Shown piece after piece: positions 60,839 through 64,000 of a stretch of DNA of 64,000 nt. Each line of letters begins with the position of its first letter. Positions within the stretch are counted from its first letter, which is position 1. A program made the translations under genes and the position numbers. The stretch spans positions 446,940-510,939 of the forward strand of contig BGKB01000044.1 in assembly GCA_003116975.1 (NCBI GenBank), read 5' to 3'. Under the pieces are notes generated by a model. The model saw nothing but the letters and a program-made list of their open reading frames with translations, was not told where the DNA came from and did not search any database. This DNA is from Aurantiochytrium sp. KH105. Its lineage: Eukaryota > Sar > Bigyra > Thraustochytrida > Thraustochytriidae.

Positions 60839-62539
60839 ATGAGGCAAAACGTGATCATCGTCTCCATGAGCTCGGGAACGACCCACGCCGGCGCGCAGGA
60901 TGGCGGCGGCGGTGGCGCCGCCGCCAGCGCCGCCGCTGATAGCGCCAACGCGTCGGCAGGCGCCAGCAACGGGGCGGCGCCAGTCGCAGAGGCCAGACAA
61001 GGCGCTGTCGAGGGCGTCATCAAGCCGCCGCCCGACCTGAGGCTTCTCGTGGACAAGACCGCAGAGCACGTGGCGATGCGGGGCAAAGCCTTTGAAGAAA
61101 GCATTCGCAGCAAGATGAAGGGTAAGCCAAAGTTTGACTTTCTCAAGCCGGGACATCCGTACTATCGCTACTATGCGGAAAAGGTCGACGAACTCTCGCT
61201 CAAGGAGCACCTTCGCGTGACCAAAGAGGCCAAGGCCAAGACACCAGAGCAGCAGGAGGAAACCAAATCACCCTCGAAAGAGGGAAAACAGATTGACGAG
61301 GCCTCATCGCAAAAGGAGCAAGAAAGCAAAACCGAGGAGACATCCAAGAGCGAAGTGATCGAGCGCGCGGCCAAGCTCGACGCCACGGCCGGCGCAGTCC
61401 GCAAACGTCGCACGCGCGCTCCTCCCCCGCTACAGTTTACTGTGGCTCATCCTATCGACACAGAGCCAGCGGCCACGATTGATCTCGTCAAGCTGACTGC
61501 CAAGTATGCGGCCGTGCTCGGCGACTCGTTCGTGAGCAAAGTTGGCGCACGAGAACAGCACAACCCCGAATTCTCCTTTTTGAAAGCGAGCGACCGAGTG
61601 CACGGCTATTTTAAGGAAATGACTGCCATGTATAGTAAGATCCTCGACTGGCAGGAAACCATTCGGGTAGCGACTGGGGACTTTAAGGATCCCATGTCTG
61701 TTTTGGATCGCGCTGTCCACCGGGTCGAGTGGGAATCTGACCAAGCGCTTCGCGAACGCGAAGCCAAAGCACAGGAGCGCGAGGAGTTTGTTGCTTTTAA
61801 TCAAATCGACTGGCACGATTTTGTTCTGGTAGAGACAATCTCGTTTGACGATAAAGCGCCTTCGACAGCCCCGGGCGCGCAAACGACTGCGGCTGCCCCG
61901 ACTGCATCCAACGCTGCGAGTGGACCCACGGCGACAAGCAAAGGCCCGGATCCTGGAAAGAAGCCCGCGCAAGCTGCTGACGCAGACTCTGACTCTGACT
62001 CTGACGTGGACATGGACATGGATGACAGCGACGACGAGGAGGGGCCGATCCGTGTACGTACAGACTACCAGGCGCAAGTTCGAGCCCAGTCCGTCAAGGA
62101 CACCAAGCTTGCTCTCCCTGACGGCAGACAAATGGACGCCAATGATGTGAACGAGCACATGCGCAAAGAGCTGATTGATCCCAAATGGAAGGAGCAGAAG
62201 GAGCGCTTTCTTGAGAAACAAAAGGTCCAGGCCTTTGCAGAGCAAGATATTAGTCGTAATCTTGGGAGAATGGCCGCTCACAGACCTGACGTCTTCTCCA
62301 CGGATGAGGGAGCTGCAAAGCGCGCGCGCGATGAGGACGAGGCTGCCCAGGCAAAGGGCGCTTCTTTGACCTGGGACGGCACCGTGAGCTCTGCCGCTGC
62401 TGTCACGGCAGAAGCACAGCGTCGGAAACAAGAGGCACGTGGTCGTCGTGACGATGATGCGGCGCCGCAAATCAATTACTCTGTTGGCCCGGCACAGGCG
62501 CCGCCCAGCAAACGAAGCAAACAGTCAAAGTCTCTCTAA
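60839..62539 (+). CDS. SF3A1: Splicing factor 3A subunit 1 (SF3A1/Prp21)
   Basis: A 566-residue subunit of the SF3a complex of the U2 snRNP. Two SURP (SWAP) modules are visible: about 65-115 (LVDKTAEHVAMRGKAFEESI, then PKFDFLKPGHPYYRYYAEKV) and about 222-275 (LTAKYAAVLGDSFVSKV, PEFSFLKASDRVHGYFKEM). The mid-protein charged region has DWHDF-like IDWHDFVLVETISF, a poly-Asp/Ser stretch and IRVRTDYQAQ. DPKWKEQKERFLEKQ, then ISRNLGRMAAHRPDVF, is the conserved SF3A1 signature. The C-terminal ubiquitin-like domain of plant and animal SF3A1 is absent; the protein ends in a basic tail. The start is ATG 60839, or 60866 (MSSGTTHAG). Confidence 0.92.
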   Translation: MRQNVIIVSMSSGTTHAGAQDGGGGGAAASAAADSANASAGASNGAAPVAEARQGAVEGVIKPPPDLRLLVDKTAEHVAMRGKAFEESIRSKMKGKPKFDFLKPGHPYYRYYAEKVDELSLKEHLRVTKEAKAKTPEQQEETKSPSKEGKQIDEASSQKEQESKTEETSKSEVIERAAKLDATAGAVRKRRTRAPPPLQFTVAHPIDTEPAATIDLVKLTAKYAAVLGDSFVSKVGAREQHNPEFSFLKASDRVHGYFKEMTAMYSKILDWQETIRVATGDFKDPMSVLDRAVHRVEWESDQALREREAKAQEREEFVAFNQIDWHDFVLVETISFDDKAPSTAPGAQTTAAAPTASNAASGPTATSKGPDPGKKPAQAADADSDSDSDVDMDMDDSDDEEGPIRVRTDYQAQVRAQSVKDTKLALPDGRQMDANDVNEHMRKELIDPKWKEQKERFLEKQKVQAFAEQDISRNLGRMAAHRPDVFSTDEGAAKRARDEDEAAQAKGASLTWDGTVSSAAAVTAEAQRRKQEARGRRDDDAAPQINYSVGPAQAPPSKRSKQSKSL

Positions 62540-63022
62540 AGGGAAAGAATGGCCCCAAGGTCTGCACAACACGGCATTTACTGCCAATTCATGCGCGGCT
62601 CTCCTCGTGGACGAAAGAGAGCCAAGATTCGATGGGGCGCCTGCCCTGCTCAGCAATAGGAATGCTTTGCTTTGCTTTGCTTTGCTTTGCTTTGCTTATT
62701 GGGCTCAAAGAACTGAGATGGGCTGGCGGCGTTGTCAATCATGCGAGGAGCAAAAATCCCACAAACGACGAAGAAGTGAGCGAGTAGAAAGAAACAAATG
62801 AATGATAGACACAGTCAATTGACACAAAACATTTATCTTTCGAGTTGAGCCGCGACGATTTTGGTGGCTCTTTCAAGCTAATACACAGACTGATGGAAGG
62901 ATCGATGCCGCGGGCTGCTGCTCTGAGCAGTGCACTTTTTGGAGATTATCTTCCATTCGCTGGTCGAGCGTCCTTTTTGTCAGTCGTTGGGGTGGATCTC
63001 TCACTGTCTCCTGACTTTCGTT
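62540..63022. other. Convergent 3' region, SF3A1 / JmjC-cupin gene
   Basis: No gene recognised. A (CTTTG)n pentanucleotide repeat lies at 62664-62697, close to the SF3A1 stop. Confidence 0.6.
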
Positions 63023-64000
63023 TTAAAAAGGAGGCTGGGGCATGAAGGCCGCTGCCGTGTCCTTGCCGTGGACCCAGTAGTTGACCATAACGGAGGATCC
63101 CATGTTCTGCACATGATGGAACCAGCCCGCGGGAAGGTAGAGAAGCTCACCAGGCTTGATGTCGACAATCATTTTGTTGTAATGCGAAGAGGACACTCCA
63201 GGGGCGTTCGGGTCCGCAGGGTCGCCGTAGCAAAGACCTTTGTTCCGGCCAACGCAGCGCGGCTTGAGCAACTGAAAGTCCGAGGGTGGCGCAATGGTGA
63301 AGCGCTTGGTGCCGGCAATCATCGCGACAATGTTGTCACAGCAGTCCGAGTGCGAGGCCGTACCAGACACACCGTTACCCATCCAGAGGCTACCGCGCTG
63401 CATCCAGCGGCGGGGAAAGAGGGGTGGAGGGCGAATGCCAAGCTTTTGCAGCGCATGCGGCTTGATCTTCATGTTACGCGGGAGGTTGCGGAGGCCCTTC
63501 TTCTTGACAAGCGTCGCGTTGGCGCGCAAGGCCGCGAGACCGGGGCCAAGATCGACCTCGCCATCGAAGCGAGCGTTGGGCCGGTACTGCGCAAAGGTCT
63601 CAGTGGTCACATCATGGCCATCGAAGGGAAACATCTCGTTGAGTTCCTCAAAAGTGAAGGCGCGGCCAGTGTAGCCAGACTTGCGCATGTTGTCCATGCG
63701 AAAGAGCACAGGCTGACCAAACTTGCGAAAGCGCGCGCGAAAGTTCTGTTCATTGAGCTGAATGCTACGCTTGAGCACGGGAACGAAGCGTTTGATTGGG
63801 TTTGCGCGGTACAGACGAGCGTACTCTTGCACGCCCCACCACTCGTTCTGCTTGGGCGCGAGGTCGGGGACAACGACGTCAGCGCTTGCAGCGTACTCGG
63901 CGTAGTTCTCAAAGATGTCCGAGTCCTTCATGCTCGTGAGATCGTGAAAAGGCTCGAGATACAGGTCGGCGACCTCGGCAGCTGCCGACTCGTCGGCGCG
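63023..64000 (-). CDS. JmjC/cupin-8-like Fe(II)/2-oxoglutarate hydroxylase (5' end outside window)
   Basis: The 325 visible residues form the C-terminal part of a cupin-type oxygenase. The frame stays open through 64000, so the ATG at 63929-63931 is probably internal and the true start lies to the right. Iron ligands are suggested by the HxD in GTASHSDCCDNI and the distal His in YLPAGWFHHVQN. WMGNGVSGTASHSD and KRFTIAPPSDFQLL are typical of the cupin-8/JmjC fold (JMJD7/HSPBAP1-like protein or RNA hydroxylases). The protein ends VNYWVHGKDTAAAFMPQPPF. The substrate is unknown. Confidence 0.82.
   Translation of the reverse strand, partial: RADESAAAEVADLYLEPFHDLTSMKDSDIFENYAEYAASADVVVPDLAPKQNEWWGVQEYARLYRANPIKRFVPVLKRSIQLNEQNFRARFRKFGQPVLFRMDNMRKSGYTGRAFTFEELNEMFPFDGHDVTTETFAQYRPNARFDGEVDLGPGLAALRANATLVKKKGLRNLPRNMKIKPHALQKLGIRPPPLFPRRWMQRGSLWMGNGVSGTASHSDCCDNIVAMIAGTKRFTIAPPSDFQLLKPRCVGRNKGLCYGDPADPNAPGVSSSHYNKMIVDIKPGELLYLPAGWFHHVQNMGSSVMVNYWVHGKDTAAAFMPQPPF

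Noticed and set aside
1-64000. tRNA, 5S rRNA or spliceosomal snRNA genes, and transposons
   Set aside because: I looked for T-loop GGTTCGA-type signatures, known snRNA openings, transposase or reverse-transcriptase frames and terminal repeats and saw none convincing; a covariance-model scan could still find one.

Overview
This 64 kb window is nuclear DNA from a GC-rich, gene-dense eukaryotic microbe. It carries about 22 protein genes on both strands. Almost all are single uninterrupted reading frames, and they include cytosolic glutamine synthetase, eEF1B-gamma, SF3A1, a PRL1/PLRG1 WD40 protein, the CapZ alpha subunit, PSMD9, ETHE1 and phytanoyl-CoA hydroxylase. Intergenic DNA is full of tetra- and pentanucleotide repeats. 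Near absence of introns, high third-position GC and this protein mix fit a thraustochytrid-like marine stramenopile (labyrinthulomycete). That placement is inference; no rRNA or other decisive marker lies in the window.

Layout. 1-7086 is repeat-rich DNA with no recognisable gene. 7-16 kb holds glutamine synthetase, a MATE transporter, a large protein with three p25-alpha/EF-hand-like modules, PSMD9 and a small coiled-coil frame. 16-24.6 kb holds CapZ alpha, a HAD phosphatase (CECR5/HDHD5 type), PRL1/PLRG1, and a remarkable 6-phosphofructo-2-kinase/fructose-2,6-bisphosphatase that carries two N-terminal ACT domains and has lost the phosphatase catalytic histidine. 26-31.6 kb holds an ABHD17-type hydrolase, a secreted Yellow/major-royal-jelly-type propeller and two adjacent phytanoyl-CoA hydroxylase paralogues. 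32.7-41.3 kb holds two adjacent paralogues of about 1,100-1,200 residues that join an APH/CHK-type kinase fold to an AttH/CrtC-like lipid-binding module; one copy looks catalytically dead. 44.4-54.9 kb holds a giant ARM-ankyrin-IQ protein, an RRM protein with an Arg-Asp repeat tail, and a multi-pass membrane RING/TRAF-finger protein whose RING is split by a Gln-rich insert. 55-64 kb holds ETHE1, a dual-family immunophilin (FKBP-TPR-cyclophilin), eEF1B-gamma, SF3A1 and a JmjC/cupin hydroxylase cut by the right edge.

The genes are independent transcription units, many in divergent or convergent pairs, with no operon logic. The main second looks are the ACT-PFK2 fusion with its dead phosphatase site, the active/dead kinase pair, the split RING and the dual immunophilin. 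A GC-rich motif shared by several upstream regions and a likely pair of compensating frameshifts in the p25-alpha-like protein also deserve checking. Start codons were checked against the DNA and moved to ATG where the longest open frame began with another codon.
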